Part shown: in pieces, positions 37,485 to 47,173 of the stretch
Numbering within the stretch: the stretch's first letter is position 1
Layout of the letters: each line of letters opens with the position of its first letter
Assembly: GCF_024622975.1 (NCBI RefSeq)
Contig: NZ_JANJZT010000017.1
Coordinates: 26,933 to 90,932, forward strand
Direction: 5' to 3'
Length of the DNA: 64,000 nucleotides
DNA from: Blautia caecimuris
GTDB lineage: Bacteria > Bacillota > Clostridia > Lachnospirales > Lachnospiraceae
Position numbers and translations under genes: made by a program
Notes under the pieces: generated by a model
Told to the model about the DNA's origin: nothing
What the model saw: the letters and a program-made list of their open reading frames with translations, nothing else
The model's database searches: none

Positions 37485-38969
37485 TTATTTGTCAAAACTG
37501 ACGGTTTTGTGATATCTTGCATTGGCATCCAGCAGGGCTTTCCATTCTGCATTGTCCAGCTCTTCATTGTAATACTGAACTTTCAGTTCATCCATGTACT
37601 GCATATAATCCAGAAGATAGATATCTATGAATGAGATATTTTTGTCCTGTATCGCGTAATTATAAGAGTCAGAGGAAGAGCGGTTGTACGGCAGCATATT
37701 GCCGTCAGCATCCAGAGCAACCAGGAAACAGTCGCTGTCAGAACCTTCTTTATACAAAGGAGTAATGGTGATTTCATAAGGCGTTCTGGCAATGGAGGCA
37801 AGTCCGATGCCTTCTTCATTGGTTTCATTGATTTCCAGAGTTTCCGTCAGGGAATTATCTACTGTTACCGGGATTTCAAAGCTCCAGTCCCCTTTAAACC
37901 AGTAATTCTGATATTTATTGGGATTCTGAGAATATTCTTCCGGCATCTGGTTCATAATTTCCTGAAATTCTGCCTCTGACATGGCTTCCAGTTCCTCCTG
38001 GGTATATCCACTGTCCCAGAATTCAGGTTCTGCTTTGTATCCGATAAATTCCTTAAAGGTCAGGTTCAGAGTATAAGTTTCCGGAGTAACAATGGGCTTG
38101 ACATACTGAGACTGGAGAGCGCCGCCCCGTGCTAAAACACGGCCGTTAAATTCTTCCAGGTTAGCATGGCCTTCTTCTGTTTCATCATTGATATCATCCA
38201 TGGTAATCCCCATTTCTGCAAGAATCTCATCCACCATTTCCTGATATTTCTGTTCAAATTCAGCGGTATCTTCAAACTGAGTATCCAGCCGTAAAATAGC
38301 TATGTAGGTATGGTCATCCGTAAATTCTCCTTCCGGATTGATATACTGCATACCAGGATTCATACCCGTATCTTCCAGGAAGCTGTATCGGGGTTCTGTT
38401 ACAAGAGAGATGCATGGTTTTCCGTCCTGATCCATCAGAGTATCCGGGAACGGTTCTTCGCTGACTGCTTTTACCGTAATATAGCAGGTCAGATCGTTTG
38501 CATAAATTTCAGACAGGGTTATGGTGAGTCCGTCCTGTGTTTTTGTGAAAACTGTTTCCCGGGGAGTTTCATCAGCGGAAGATGTCTCCGGAAGTTTCTC
38601 TGTATCTGAGGTTGGAGCGGCAGACTCTTCAAGAGAGGTTGCCTTATCCGAGAAATTCCCGAAAAAGCTTACTTTATCCTGAAGCTGTTCAAAAATTCCT
38701 CCGATGAGCGGAAGCTCTCTTGCCATAACCGGGTTGGCTGCGCAGAAAATAAATCCAACTGCCACAGCGGCTGCCAGACCTCCGGCAACCTTTGCCCCTG
38801 TTTTCATCCAGTGGTAGGGATTACGGGTCTTTTTTTTCTGTTTGACCGTATGTTCCTCGATCATGCGGTAGGCTGTATTAATTCTTTCATGGACAACTGC
38901 CGGCAGGGCGATATCCCTGTTCAGATCGTCTTTTAATTTTTTTTCATTATCGTTGAATGTAATCATCAT
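37485..38969 (-). CDS. DUF4179-domain protein, probable anti-sigma factor
   Basis: A 494-residue single-pass membrane protein. Residues 1-50 are cytoplasmic (contacting sigma, by analogy), a hydrophobic segment at about 55-75 (VAGGLAAAVAVGFIFCAANP) crosses the membrane, and the DUF4179 region (about 75-200) and a long acidic external domain follow. It begins as the sigma gene ends (4-bp overlap), the normal layout for ECF sigma/anti-sigma pairs. The external domain may sense envelope stress. Anti-sigma function is inferred from context. Confidence 0.85.
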   Translation of the reverse strand: MMITFNDNEKKLKDDLNRDIALPAVVHERINTAYRMIEEHTVKQKKKTRNPYHWMKTGAKVAGGLAAAVAVGFIFCAANPVMARELPLIGGIFEQLQDKVSFFGNFSDKATSLEESAAPTSDTEKLPETSSADETPRETVFTKTQDGLTITLSEIYANDLTCYITVKAVSEEPFPDTLMDQDGKPCISLVTEPRYSFLEDTGMNPGMQYINPEGEFTDDHTYIAILRLDTQFEDTAEFEQKYQEMVDEILAEMGITMDDINDETEEGHANLEEFNGRVLARGGALQSQYVKPIVTPETYTLNLTFKEFIGYKAEPEFWDSGYTQEELEAMSEAEFQEIMNQMPEEYSQNPNKYQNYWFKGDWSFEIPVTVDNSLTETLEINETNEEGIGLASIARTPYEITITPLYKEGSDSDCFLVALDADGNMLPYNRSSSDSYNYAIQDKNISFIDIYLLDYMQYMDELKVQYYNEELDNAEWKALLDANARYHKTVSFDK

Positions 38970-39484
38970 GCATGTCCCTCCCTGGTCTGATACTGGCAGG
39001 CTTCTGAGAGCAGTTTCCGTCCTCGCTGAAGCCGGGTTTTTACTGTACTTTCTTTCATATTCAGAATCTGGCTGATATCGCTGGTGTTAAAACCTTCCAT
39101 ATAATACAGAAGGAGAATGATCCTGTATTTTTCATCTAAAGGAGCCAGAATCTGATTCCACTCGGTGGTTTCAAAATCGTCTTCGTAAAAAGGAGTGTCC
39201 GGAATACTGTCTGTATACACTGTCAGTTTCTTTTTGTGAAGAATATCCTTGCATTTGTTGATCAGGATCCGTGTAAGCCATGTCTGAAAATATTTGTTGT
39301 TTTTCAGACTCAGAAGATTTTCATAACAGGATAAGATGGTATCCTGTATGGCATCTGCGGCATCCTCATCGTTTTTCAGATAGGAACGGGCAATTTTGTA
39401 CATGCTCTGTGTCTGCGTATCCATCAGACGGCAGAAGGCATCGGAATCACCCTTTTTTGCTTTTCGCAGTAAGTGTTCAATCAT
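38966..39484 (-). CDS. ECF-type RNA polymerase sigma factor
   Basis: A 172-residue sigma factor with only regions 2 and 4: region 2 (DTQTQSMYKIARSYLKNDED, AADAIQDTILSCYENLLSLK, FQTWLTRILINKCKDILHKK) and region 4 (LLLYYMEGFNTSDISQILNM, KESTVKTRLQRGRKLLSEAC). It is followed by its likely anti-sigma factor with a 4-bp overlap. A typical cell-envelope stress regulator of Clostridia. Target promoters are not identified. Confidence 0.93.
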   Translation of the reverse strand: MIEHLLRKAKKGDSDAFCRLMDTQTQSMYKIARSYLKNDEDAADAIQDTILSCYENLLSLKNNKYFQTWLTRILINKCKDILHKKKLTVYTDSIPDTPFYEDDFETTEWNQILAPLDEKYRIILLLYYMEGFNTSDISQILNMKESTVKTRLQRGRKLLSEACQYQTREGHA

Positions 39485-39746
39485 AGATTTCCTCCCCTGG
39501 TTTTCTGACCGGTCGTGGCTGGGATGTTAAAGTAGAAGCTTCTTTGTTTTTGTGTATCTGCTTATTAGACGGCGGAAAAACAAAAAAGGATTCAAAAAGT
39601 ACAAAATTTTTAAAAAATCTGTTTGGGCGTTCACAGAAGAAACATAAACTTCTGATATCATAAATAGAAAAATAAAAACAGATTTGTCCAGGCTGAATGG
39701 AAAGACACTTCTTTCGCACAGGACAAGAAAAACGGTAAAATAAAAA

Positions 39747-39775
39747 TTGTTTTGCCTGTAAAAATCTCTTATAAT
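39747..39775 (+). promoter_or_regulatory. Promoter of second two-component operon
   Basis: TTGTTT (39747-39752), 17-bp spacer, TATAAT (39770-39775). The 320-bp gap between the divergent ECF sigma gene and the response regulator holds no gene otherwise and is AT-rich. Confidence 0.65.
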
Positions 39776-39804
39776 CATTATAAATCAAAACGGGAGGTAT
39801 TCAT

Positions 39805-40488
39805 ATGGAAGCCCTGAAAATACTTGTAGTAGATGACGAAAGCCGTATGCGGAAGCTGGTAAAGGACTTCCTGACCAAAAAAGGCTTTCAGGTTCTGGAA
39901 GCAGGAGACGGTGAGGAAGCCATGGATCTTTTTTATAAAGAAAAGGACATTGCTCTGATCCTTCTTGATGTAATGATGCCAAGAATGGACGGTTGGGAGG
40001 TCTGCCGTGAAATCCGCAAAAATTCCAAAGTTCCTATTATTATGCTTACAGCAAGAAGTGACGAGAGAGACGAGCTTCTGGGATTTGAACTTGGCGTGGA
40101 TGAATATATTTCCAAACCTTTCAGTCCAAAGATCCTTGTGGCAAGAGTAGAGGCTATTTTGAGAAGAACAGGACAGGATACTGCAGACAATATTCTTTCA
40201 GCAGGGGGAATCGTTATAGATAAAGCAGCTCACCAGGCAACTGTGGACGGAGAACCTATGGAACTGAGCTTTAAAGAATTTGAGCTTCTCACATATTTTC
40301 TGGAAAATGAGGGGATTGCTCTGTCCAGGGAAAAAATTCTCAATTCTGTATGGAATTATGACTATTTTGGGGATGCCCGTACCATTGATACTCATGTAAA
40401 GAAGCTGAGAAGCAAAATGGGAGAAAAGGGCGAGTATATTAAGACAGTATGGGGAATGGGCTATAAATTTGAGGTTGACGAAGCATGA
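39805..40488 (+). CDS. OmpR/PhoB-family response regulator
   Basis: A 227-residue regulator. Receiver domain (5-118): acidic pocket VVDDESRMRKL, phospho-acceptor in LILLDVMMPRMDGWEVC, Lys in DEYISKPFSPK. Winged helix (130-225): FKEFELLTYFLENEGIALSR, TIDTHVKKLRSKMGEKG, TVWGMGYKFEV. GGGAGG precedes ATG. Overlaps the kinase gene by 4 bp. Confidence 0.95.
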   Translation: MEALKILVVDDESRMRKLVKDFLTKKGFQVLEAGDGEEAMDLFYKEKDIALILLDVMMPRMDGWEVCREIRKNSKVPIIMLTARSDERDELLGFELGVDEYISKPFSPKILVARVEAILRRTGQDTADNILSAGGIVIDKAAHQATVDGEPMELSFKEFELLTYFLENEGIALSREKILNSVWNYDYFGDARTIDTHVKKLRSKMGEKGEYIKTVWGMGYKFEVDEA

Positions 40489-42038
40489 GCCGGAAACTGC
40501 TTCCAGAAAAGAAAAGCCTGCAGATAAAAAAGTCGGAAAAAACTCATAAGAAGAAGGTTTGTTCCCTGAGACATCAGCTGGAATTTTTCTTTATCGGTTT
40601 GCTGGTGGTATCTATGTGTACCATCACCGCTATTAATTTTTTGTTTCTGGAACGGTACTATATCACAAAAAAAACAGAGGTTCTGGAGGCCGCAGTCAAT
40701 GATCTTCAAAAACTGAAGATTGTAACAGATGCAGAAGGAAACAGCACAGCAGAGATTTCTGACAGCCTGAAAAGAGAATGTTCAGAAAATAATCTTACCT
40801 GGACTATTATTACAGTAGATGGAAAAGAGGTTGCATCTGAGGGCGGCAATGAAAAAATGCTGCAGGCCCGCCTCATTGGTTATGCCTATGATCTGGATGA
40901 GCAGAAAGGCTGGACGAAAATTCTGGATTCAACAGATACTTATGTGATCCAGCAGGTCAGCGACAGGTTTGTGGAAATGGATTATGTAGAAAGCTGGGGC
41001 GTGCTGGATAACGGGTGCTTCTTTCTGATCCGGACGCCGCTGGAAAGCATTCGCGACAGTGTTTCTATTTCCAACAGCTTTTACTTTTTTGTGGGAATCC
41101 TGATCATTACAGTCAGCGCAGTTATTTTATGGGCAGTGACAAAAAGGATCACCAATCCCATCAGCGAACTGACGGTTCTTTCCAGCAGAATGAAAAATCT
41201 TGATTTTGATGCAAAATATAAATGCAGGGCAGGAAATGAGATTGACGAGCTTGGAGAGAATTTTAACAAAATGTCAGAAGAGCTGGAAAAGACAATTTCC
41301 GAGCTGAAATCTGTAAATAATCAGCTTCAGAAGGATATTGAGAATAAGATTCGTATCGATCAGCAGAGGCAGGAGTTTCTGAATAATGTGTCTCATGAAC
41401 TGAAAACGCCTATCGCTCTTGTGCAGGGATATGCAGAGGGGCTGAAGGAAAATATTTCAGACGATCCGGAAAGCAGAGAGTTTTACTGTGATGTGATCAT
41501 GGATGAGGCGGCCAAGATGAATAAGCTTGTGAAAAATCTTCTGACGCTGAATCATCTGGAAGAAGGCCGGGACGAAGTAAAAATGGAACGCTTTGACATT
41601 GTAAGCCTGATAAAAGGCATTCTTCAGTCCATGGACATTATGATCCAGCAGAAGGAGGCAAAGGTCAGCTTTGAGGCAGAGGAGCCGGTGTATGTATGGG
41701 CAGATGAATTTCGGATTGAAGAGGTTGTTACCAATTATACCAGCAATGCGCTGAATCATCTGGACGGAGACAGAGAAATTGAAATCTGTGTGTGTCCGGA
41801 AGGAGACAGAGTAAAAATTACTGTGTTTAATACGGGAATCCCCATACCGGAAGCAGATATCCCGAATCTCTGGAAAAAGTTTTATAAAGTGGATAAAGCA
41901 AGAACCAGAGAATACGGAGGAAGCGGAATCGGACTTTCTATTGTCAAGGCAATCATGGAAAGTCATAATCAGGAGTACGGTGTCCGCAATTATGACAATG
42001 GTGTGGAATTCTGGTTCACCCTTGACAGGGCAAATTGA
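40485..42038 (+). CDS. Sensor histidine kinase with HAMP domain
   Basis: A 517-residue kinase: membrane segment at about 32-55, an external domain (56-195), a second segment (about 200-220), HAMP (222-275: AVTKRITNPISELTVLSSRM), coiled coil, H-box FLNNVSHELKTPIALVQGYA, N-box VVTNYTSNALNHL, G-boxes VFNTGIPIPEADI and YGGSGIGLSIVKAIM. It pairs with the preceding regulator. The signal is unknown; the basic N-terminal 30 residues are unusual but precede the first membrane segment. Confidence 0.94.
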   Translation: MSRKLLPEKKSLQIKKSEKTHKKKVCSLRHQLEFFFIGLLVVSMCTITAINFLFLERYYITKKTEVLEAAVNDLQKLKIVTDAEGNSTAEISDSLKRECSENNLTWTIITVDGKEVASEGGNEKMLQARLIGYAYDLDEQKGWTKILDSTDTYVIQQVSDRFVEMDYVESWGVLDNGCFFLIRTPLESIRDSVSISNSFYFFVGILIITVSAVILWAVTKRITNPISELTVLSSRMKNLDFDAKYKCRAGNEIDELGENFNKMSEELEKTISELKSVNNQLQKDIENKIRIDQQRQEFLNNVSHELKTPIALVQGYAEGLKENISDDPESREFYCDVIMDEAAKMNKLVKNLLTLNHLEEGRDEVKMERFDIVSLIKGILQSMDIMIQQKEAKVSFEAEEPVYVWADEFRIEEVVTNYTSNALNHLDGDREIEICVCPEGDRVKITVFNTGIPIPEADIPNLWKKFYKVDKARTREYGGSGIGLSIVKAIMESHNQEYGVRNYDNGVEFWFTLDRAN

Positions 42039-42061
42039 GATAAAAGATTGAGACAAAAATC

Positions 42062-42100
42062 GACAGATGTGAAGAAAGCTCTTTGCATCTGTCTTTTTTT
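42062..42100 (+). terminator. Terminator after second two-component system
   Basis: GACAGATG (42062-42069) pairs with CATCTGTC (42086-42093), followed by seven T. The following 330 bp to hisH contain only very short open frames with no recognisable product; no T-box or other riboswitch was recognised there. Confidence 0.85.
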
Positions 42101-42430
42101 AGGGTATACTTGACGTAGCCGTTGAAGAGATGAATACAGAACGGATTCATTTTGCCGGATATATCAGAAACGGAAACACATAAAAAAGATCAGGTTCATG
42201 GGAAAGAAGAGATTTCCGGAACCGGAAAATAAAAACAGAAGCGGATAAGGATTACAGGACAGACGGTGTGCAGCAGATGCGTTTCGGGATTGAAAAACAG
42301 AAAGAAAATCCGGAAATGAATAAAAGAGTGCAGGGCACTGTAAGAGATCTGTTTTTCGGATCTGCAAATAAAAGAACATAAATGTATAAAATGTGAGTTT
42401 TTGTAAATTTTTAACAAAGAGGAAAGATAT

Positions 42431-43051
42431 ATGATCGGTATTATAGACTATGATGCAGGAAATATCAGAAGTGTAGAAAAAGCTCTCTCCTATCTGGGAG
42501 AGAAAACAGTTGTTTCCCGGGATCCGGACATACTGAAAAGTGTGGACAAAGTAATTCTTCCAGGAGTGGGAAGCTTTGGGCAGGCAATGGAAAACCTTCA
42601 CAGATATGAGTTGGTTCCGGTGATTCGGGACATGATAGAGGATGGAAAACCATTTCTTGGAATCTGCCTGGGACTGCAGCTTCTTTTTGAGAGCAGTGAG
42701 GAAAGTCCGGGAGCAGAGGGGCTTGGAATCCTGAAAGGAAAAATTCTGAAAATACCTTCGTCTCCGGGCTTGAAGATCCCTCATATGGGATGGAATTCCC
42801 TGCAGCTTCAGAACAATGGAAGACTGTTTCGGAATATTCCTCAGGATACGTATGTATATTTTGTACATTCTTACTATCTTCAGGCACAGGAGCCGGAAAT
42901 TGTAAAGGCAGTAACCGGATACGGTACGGAGATCCATGCTTCTGTAGAAAAAGACAATGTATTTGCCTGTCAGTTTCATCCGGAAAAAAGCGGAAAATAC
43001 GGACTTGAAATTCTGAAGAATTTTGCAGAGCTTGGCAGAGAGGAGAGATGA
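42431..43051 (+). CDS. hisH: Imidazole glycerol phosphate synthase, glutaminase subunit HisH
   Basis: A 206-residue class-I amidotransferase: oxyanion region [13 protein letters not shown], nucleophile Cys in [17 protein letters not shown], and His-Glu pair in [14 protein letters not shown]. It supplies ammonia from glutamine to HisF in histidine synthesis. hisF starts one base after its stop. No other his genes are in the window, so hisHF is split from the rest of the pathway here. Confidence 0.95.
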   Translation: MIGIIDYDAGNIRSVEKALSYLGEKTVVSRDPDILKSVDKVILPGVGSFGQAMENLHRYELVPVIRDMIEDGKPFLGICLGLQLLFESSEESPGAEGLGILKGKILKIPSSPGLKIPHMGWNSLQLQNNGRLFRNIPQDTYVYFVHSYYLQAQEPEIVKAVTGYGTEIHASVEKDNVFACQFHPEKSGKYGLEILKNFAELGREER

Positions 43052-43052
43052 T

Positions 43053-43811
43053 ATGTTTACAAAAAGAATCATTCCCTGCCTGGATGTGAACCGGGGACGG
43101 GTGGTAAAAGGTGTAAATTTTGTTGACCTGAAGGATGCCGGAGATCCTGTGGAAATTGCCAGAGCTTATGATGCGGCAGGAGCAGATGAGCTGGTGTTTC
43201 TTGATATTACAGCTTCCTGCGAAAACAGAGATACGGTAACAGATATGGTACGGGCAGTTGCTTCCAGTGTGTTTATTCCCTTTACCGTAGGCGGCGGAAT
43301 CCGCACCGTAGATGATTTTAAGAAGCTTCTCAGAGAAGGCGCGGACAAGATTTCTGTAAATTCTGCGGCAATTGACAGACCACAGTTGATCACAGAGGCT
43401 GCGGAAAAGTTCGGAAGTCAGTGCGTGGTAGTTGCTATTGATGCCAGACGAAGAGATGACGGAGGCTGGAATATTTACAAGCATGGCGGAAGACTGGATA
43501 CAGGAATAGACGCTGTCTGGTGGGCAAAAAAGGTGGAAGCGCTTGGCGCAGGAGAGATACTTTTAACCAGCATGGACTGTGACGGTACAAAAGCCGGATA
43601 TGATCTGGAACTGACTCAGACAGTGGCGGATGCAGTGAATATTCCCGTAATCGCCTCAGGGGGAGCCGGCACTCTGGAACATTTTTATGAGGCGTTTACA
43701 AAAGGAAAAGCAGATGCAGTTCTTGCTGCGTCATTATTTCATTACAAAGAACTGGAAATCGGTCAGGTGAAAGACTACCTGGCAGAAAAAGGAATTTCAG
43801 TAAGAAGATAA
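43053..43811 (+). CDS. hisF: Imidazole glycerol phosphate synthase, cyclase subunit HisF
   Basis: A 252-residue (beta/alpha)8 barrel: catalytic Asp11 in [15 protein letters not shown], second catalytic Asp in [13 protein letters not shown], phosphate-binding loops [14 protein letters not shown] and [13 protein letters not shown]. It forms imidazole glycerol phosphate and AICAR from PRFAR using HisH-derived ammonia. ATG 43053 follows AGGAGAG inside hisH's end. Confidence 0.96.
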   Translation: MFTKRIIPCLDVNRGRVVKGVNFVDLKDAGDPVEIARAYDAAGADELVFLDITASCENRDTVTDMVRAVASSVFIPFTVGGGIRTVDDFKKLLREGADKISVNSAAIDRPQLITEAAEKFGSQCVVVAIDARRRDDGGWNIYKHGGRLDTGIDAVWWAKKVEALGAGEILLTSMDCDGTKAGYDLELTQTVADAVNIPVIASGGAGTLEHFYEAFTKGKADAVLAASLFHYKELEIGQVKDYLAEKGISVRR

Positions 43812-43824
43812 AGAGGTGACAGTT

Positions 43825-44508
43825 ATGGCTCCTTTGTCAGGAGAGTGGCTGGAAGCGCTGAAAGGCGAATTTCACCAGTCATATTATGCAAAATTATACA
43901 AAACAGTAATGCAGGAATATAATACCAGAAAGATTTTTCCTCCTGCAGAAGATATGTTTAATGCATTTCATTTTACACCGCTCAGTGAGGTGAAAGTGGT
44001 GATTTTGGGACAGGATCCTTATCATAACGACGGACAGGCCCACGGTCTGTGTTTTTCCGTAAAAAAAGATGTGGAGATCCCTCCGTCTCTTGTAAATATT
44101 TATCAGGAGCTCCATGATGATCTTGGCTGTTATATTCCGGATAACGGATATCTGGAAAAATGGGCGCGCCAGGGTGTGCTTCTGTTGAATACAGTGCTTA
44201 CAGTGCGGGCGCATCAGGCCAATTCACACAGAGGAATTGGCTGGGAACAGTTTACAGATGCAGCCATCCGTATTCTCAACGAACAGGACCGACCCATTGT
44301 ATTTCTTCTCTGGGGACGTCCGGCCCAGATGAAAAAATCCATGCTGAACAATCCAAAACATCTGATCCTGGAAGCTCCGCATCCCAGTCCGCTGTCTGCT
44401 TACAGAGGATTTTTCGGCTGCAGACATTTCAGCAGAACAAATGAATTTTTAAGAGAAAATGGTCTGGAACCAGTTGACTGGCAGATCGAAAATAAAGATC
44501 AGGTGTGA
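43825..44508 (+). CDS. ung: Uracil-DNA glycosylase
   Basis: A 227-residue family-1 UDG: water-activating loop VILGQDPYHNDGQAHGLCFS with the catalytic Asp, uracil-binding LLLNTVLTV, and the DNA-intercalation loop PHPSPLSAYRGFFGCRHF with catalytic His. It removes uracil from DNA. ATG 43825 is preferred because AGAGGTGAC is correctly spaced; GTG 43816 lies within that site. Same transcript orientation as hisF, 13 bp apart. Confidence 0.96.
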   Translation: MAPLSGEWLEALKGEFHQSYYAKLYKTVMQEYNTRKIFPPAEDMFNAFHFTPLSEVKVVILGQDPYHNDGQAHGLCFSVKKDVEIPPSLVNIYQELHDDLGCYIPDNGYLEKWARQGVLLLNTVLTVRAHQANSHRGIGWEQFTDAAIRILNEQDRPIVFLLWGRPAQMKKSMLNNPKHLILEAPHPSPLSAYRGFFGCRHFSRTNEFLRENGLEPVDWQIENKDQV

Positions 44509-44518
44509 AGGAGACATC

Positions 44519-46132
44519 ATGGGAAAAAAGAATAATCTTGTAAGAAATGCCTCCTTTTTGATGATCGCGGCAATGATATCCAAGATCATCGGCCTGTTGT
44601 ATAAAAGTCCCTTATCCTCCATTGTAGGGAATATGGGAATGGGCTATATCAGCCTTGCCCAGAATGCCTATATGATCCTTTTGATGATCGCATCTTTCAG
44701 TATTCCTCAGGCAGTATCGAAGCTGATCTCAGAAAGGATTGCGTTAAGAGATTACAAAAACGCACAGAAAATATTCAGAGGGTCTATGATCTATGCGGCT
44801 GTTGTAGGCGGAGCAGTAGCTCTCTTCTGCCTTTTTGGCGCCAGATTTATTATTCCCCGCAATCAGCCCAATGCAGTTCTGGCTTTGCAGATTTTATCCC
44901 CTACCATATTCCTTTCGGGAATTCTCGGCGTGTACAGGGGATATTTTCAGGCATACAGAAATATGCTTCCCACATCTGTTTCTCAGATTCTTGAACAGAT
45001 TTTTAATGCTATTGTAAGTCTTCTTGCAGCATGGCTTTTTATCAAAAATATTTCAGATGGAACGCCGGAACAGGTGGCAAAATGGGGAGCTGCCGGCTCA
45101 ACAGTTGGAACAACAGCCGGAGTCGTGACAGCGCTTTTGTTTATGATGATGGTCTACGGAATGAACCGGAAAGGCATCCGCGCCAGAGTAAAAAGTGACC
45201 GGAGACACAGAGAAAAATCATATGGGGATATCCTGAAACTGATCATGCTGATCGTATCTCCGATCATTCTCAGCGCATTTATCTATAATGTAAATGGGTA
45301 TCTGAACGGTGTTCTTTATTCGGAAATTCTCGGAACACAGGGAGCAGATGCAGACAAATTAAGTATGATGTATGCAGAGTATGCAACTTACTTTATGAGT
45401 ATTATCAATATTCCTCTGACCCTTTCCAGTGCAGCGCCCACCTCTATGATTCCTGAGGTTTCGGCTCTTTATGCTACAGGCGCAGTAAAAGAAACCAGAA
45501 GAAAAATTGATCAGACAGTGCAGCTTTCCATGTTTATTTCTGTTCCCTGTGCAGTAGGCTTAGCCGTTCTTGCACAGCCAATCGTATCCCTGCTGTTTGG
45601 AGGAACCAATGGTACAGCAGGAAAGCTTCTGATGCTGGGCTCCTTTACTATTCTGTTAAATGGAATGTCAAATATTTCAAACGGAGTGCTTCAGGGAATT
45701 GGAAGACCAAAGATTCCAATGATTACCGCTGCAGTAGCGCTGGTGGTCGATGTGGTAGCTGTTGTTCTGCTTTTACTCTTTACAGATCTGGGAATTTATT
45801 CTCTGCTGGTTGCAATGATTATTTATGCGGTTGTTGTATGTATTCTGAACGACAGGGCTATGAAAAAATACCTTCGATATAAAAATCCGTGGAGATTTGC
45901 ATACCTGAATCCAATCCTTGCATCTATACCTATGGGAGCTGTGGCAGGGCTTGTATATTATGGTCTGTACAAACTGATTCAGTCAAATGTGATCTGTCTG
46001 TGTCTGTCCATTGCACTGGGAGGTGCAACCTATTTTATAGTATATATTTTAATGGAAAAGCCTTCTCGGGAGAGGTTGAGAAGAATGCCGGGAGGCGCTG
46101 TTCTGGTAAAAATATTTGGAAGAATGTTCTGA
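44519..46132 (+). CDS. SpoVB/MurJ-like polysaccharide flippase
   Basis: A 537-residue membrane protein with about 14 segments of the MVF/MATE-like flippase superfamily: LVRNASFLMIAAMISKIIGL, GYISLAQNAYMILLMIASF, and VSQILEQIFNAIVSLLAAWL. The YabM/SpoVB-type layout suggests translocation of lipid-linked cell-wall or cortex precursors. ATG 44519 follows GAAGGAG. It is 10 bp after ung, so the two are probably co-transcribed. Exact member (SpoVB, YtgP) unresolved. Confidence 0.88.
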   Translation: MGKKNNLVRNASFLMIAAMISKIIGLLYKSPLSSIVGNMGMGYISLAQNAYMILLMIASFSIPQAVSKLISERIALRDYKNAQKIFRGSMIYAAVVGGAVALFCLFGARFIIPRNQPNAVLALQILSPTIFLSGILGVYRGYFQAYRNMLPTSVSQILEQIFNAIVSLLAAWLFIKNISDGTPEQVAKWGAAGSTVGTTAGVVTALLFMMMVYGMNRKGIRARVKSDRRHREKSYGDILKLIMLIVSPIILSAFIYNVNGYLNGVLYSEILGTQGADADKLSMMYAEYATYFMSIINIPLTLSSAAPTSMIPEVSALYATGAVKETRRKIDQTVQLSMFISVPCAVGLAVLAQPIVSLLFGGTNGTAGKLLMLGSFTILLNGMSNISNGVLQGIGRPKIPMITAAVALVVDVVAVVLLLLFTDLGIYSLLVAMIIYAVVVCILNDRAMKKYLRYKNPWRFAYLNPILASIPMGAVAGLVYYGLYKLIQSNVICLCLSIALGGATYFIVYILMEKPSRERLRRMPGGAVLVKIFGRMF

Positions 46133-46163
46133 GTAAATGAAATGAAAAGGTAATCAGATAAAG

Positions 46164-46193
46164 AAAAAGTCCCTCAGTATCGGGGGACTTTTT
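46164..46193. terminator. Bidirectional terminator between flippase gene and ogt
   Basis: AAAAAGTCCC pairs with GGGGGACTTTTT around TCAGTATC. It overlaps the last codons of the convergent ogt gene. Confidence 0.85.
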
Positions 46194-46674
46194 CCAGTTC
46201 CAGAAGCTTTATTTTTCGTTCCAGTCCTCCGGCATATCCGGTAAGACTTCCCTTACTTCCAAGTACTCTGTGGCATGGTACAATAACAGATACTGGGTTA
46301 TGCGCCACCGCGTTTCCTACGGCCTGCGCAGACATGTGCTCCAGACCTCTTTTTTGTGCAAGAACAGCAGCGATTTTTCCATAAGTGACCGTGGTTCCAT
46401 AAGGAATATCACAAAGGATTTCCCATACTTCTTTTTGAAATTCTGTTCCCCTCAGATGCAGAGGAACAGAAAAATCAGGTTTCTGTCCGGAAAAATAAAG
46501 ATCCAACCAGATCTTTGCCTGCCCTAATACCGGACAGGTTTTTTCCTCGTGACTTTCATCTAGGTGAAGCGCAAAATATTTCTGCCCATAAAACCATAAT
46601 CCTGTCAGTCCTATGTTATCCGCTGCCAGAAGAATTTCTCCAAGAGGGGATTGATAACGGCTGGTGTAGTGCAT
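46174..46674 (-). CDS. ogt: Methylated-DNA--protein-cysteine methyltransferase
   Basis: A 166-residue Ogt/AGT: N-terminal ribonuclease-like domain and C-terminal domain with helix-turn-helix (VTYGKIAAVLAQKRG), the asparagine hinge AVGNAVAHNPVSVIVPCHRV with the acceptor Cys, and GSLTGYAGGLERKIKLLELE. It repairs O6-methylguanine by suicide alkyl transfer. GGAGG lies just before ATG 46674. It is the last core gene before the accessory array. Confidence 0.95.
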   Translation of the reverse strand: MHYTSRYQSPLGEILLAADNIGLTGLWFYGQKYFALHLDESHEEKTCPVLGQAKIWLDLYFSGQKPDFSVPLHLRGTEFQKEVWEILCDIPYGTTVTYGKIAAVLAQKRGLEHMSAQAVGNAVAHNPVSVIVPCHRVLGSKGSLTGYAGGLERKIKLLELEKVPRY

Positions 46675-46771
46675 AATACCACCTCCATGTAAGTGTGATT
46701 GTATGGGCGTATTATAATTCCTTCAGCGGGGAAAAACAAGGGGGAGGAAGAGAACTGTATAGTGGGTAAAA

Positions 46772-47071
46772 TTAAAAAGTATTTTTTCCTTTTCTGTAGG
46801 TATGGATGATTTCGGAAAATAAATCCACAGGGTTTTCTTCGAGCGCAGTAGAAAGCAGTATTAATTTTTCAATACTGATCCAGTTTTTCCCAGATTCAAT
46901 ATTTGCCAGATGACGTGGAGAAAGCCAGTCGCTGTTATCAAATAATTCAGAATTTCTGAGTTCAATAAAATGTTCTCATGTTTTATATTCAGCGCCCAGT
47001 GCTTTTCGTTTTTCTTTGAGCATTTCTCCGACTTTTACTAATCCAGGATCATATTTCTTTCGTTCAGACAT
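46772..47071 (-). pseudogene. XRE regulator with an internal TGA stop
   Basis: Read from ATG 47071 the frame gives 31 residues (MSERKKYDPGLVKVGEMLKE through GAEYKT), then TGA at 46976-46978, then 67 more in-frame residues (EHFIELRNSELFDNSDWLSP, RHLANIESGKNWISIEKLIL, ending HTYRKGKNTF). The pattern RHLANIESGKNW with the flanking helices is a Cro/CI helix-turn-helix. A single substitution (likely CGA to TGA) explains the break. Divergent from the AIPR gene with a palindrome in between, so it was probably its repressor. Confidence 0.7.
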
Positions 47072-47084
47072 AAAAACCTCAATT

Positions 47085-47100
47085 ATGCACTATGGTGCAT
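47085..47100. promoter_or_regulatory. Palindromic operator between XRE and AIPR genes
   Basis: ATGCAC-TATG-GTGCAT is a perfect 6-bp inverted repeat lying 13 bp upstream of the XRE start and 73 bp before the AIPR gene. It is a likely operator of the XRE regulator. Confidence 0.55.
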
Positions 47101-47173
47101 TTACTATATATACTAAACTCAAAGCAACAGTTCTTGGAAAAATCAGAAGAGAGGATTTTATAGGAACAAAAGA

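Noticed and set aside
42277..42381. A 34-codon frame upstream of hisH as a leader peptide
   Set aside because: No run of histidine codons, no attenuator hairpin and no good ribosome-binding site.
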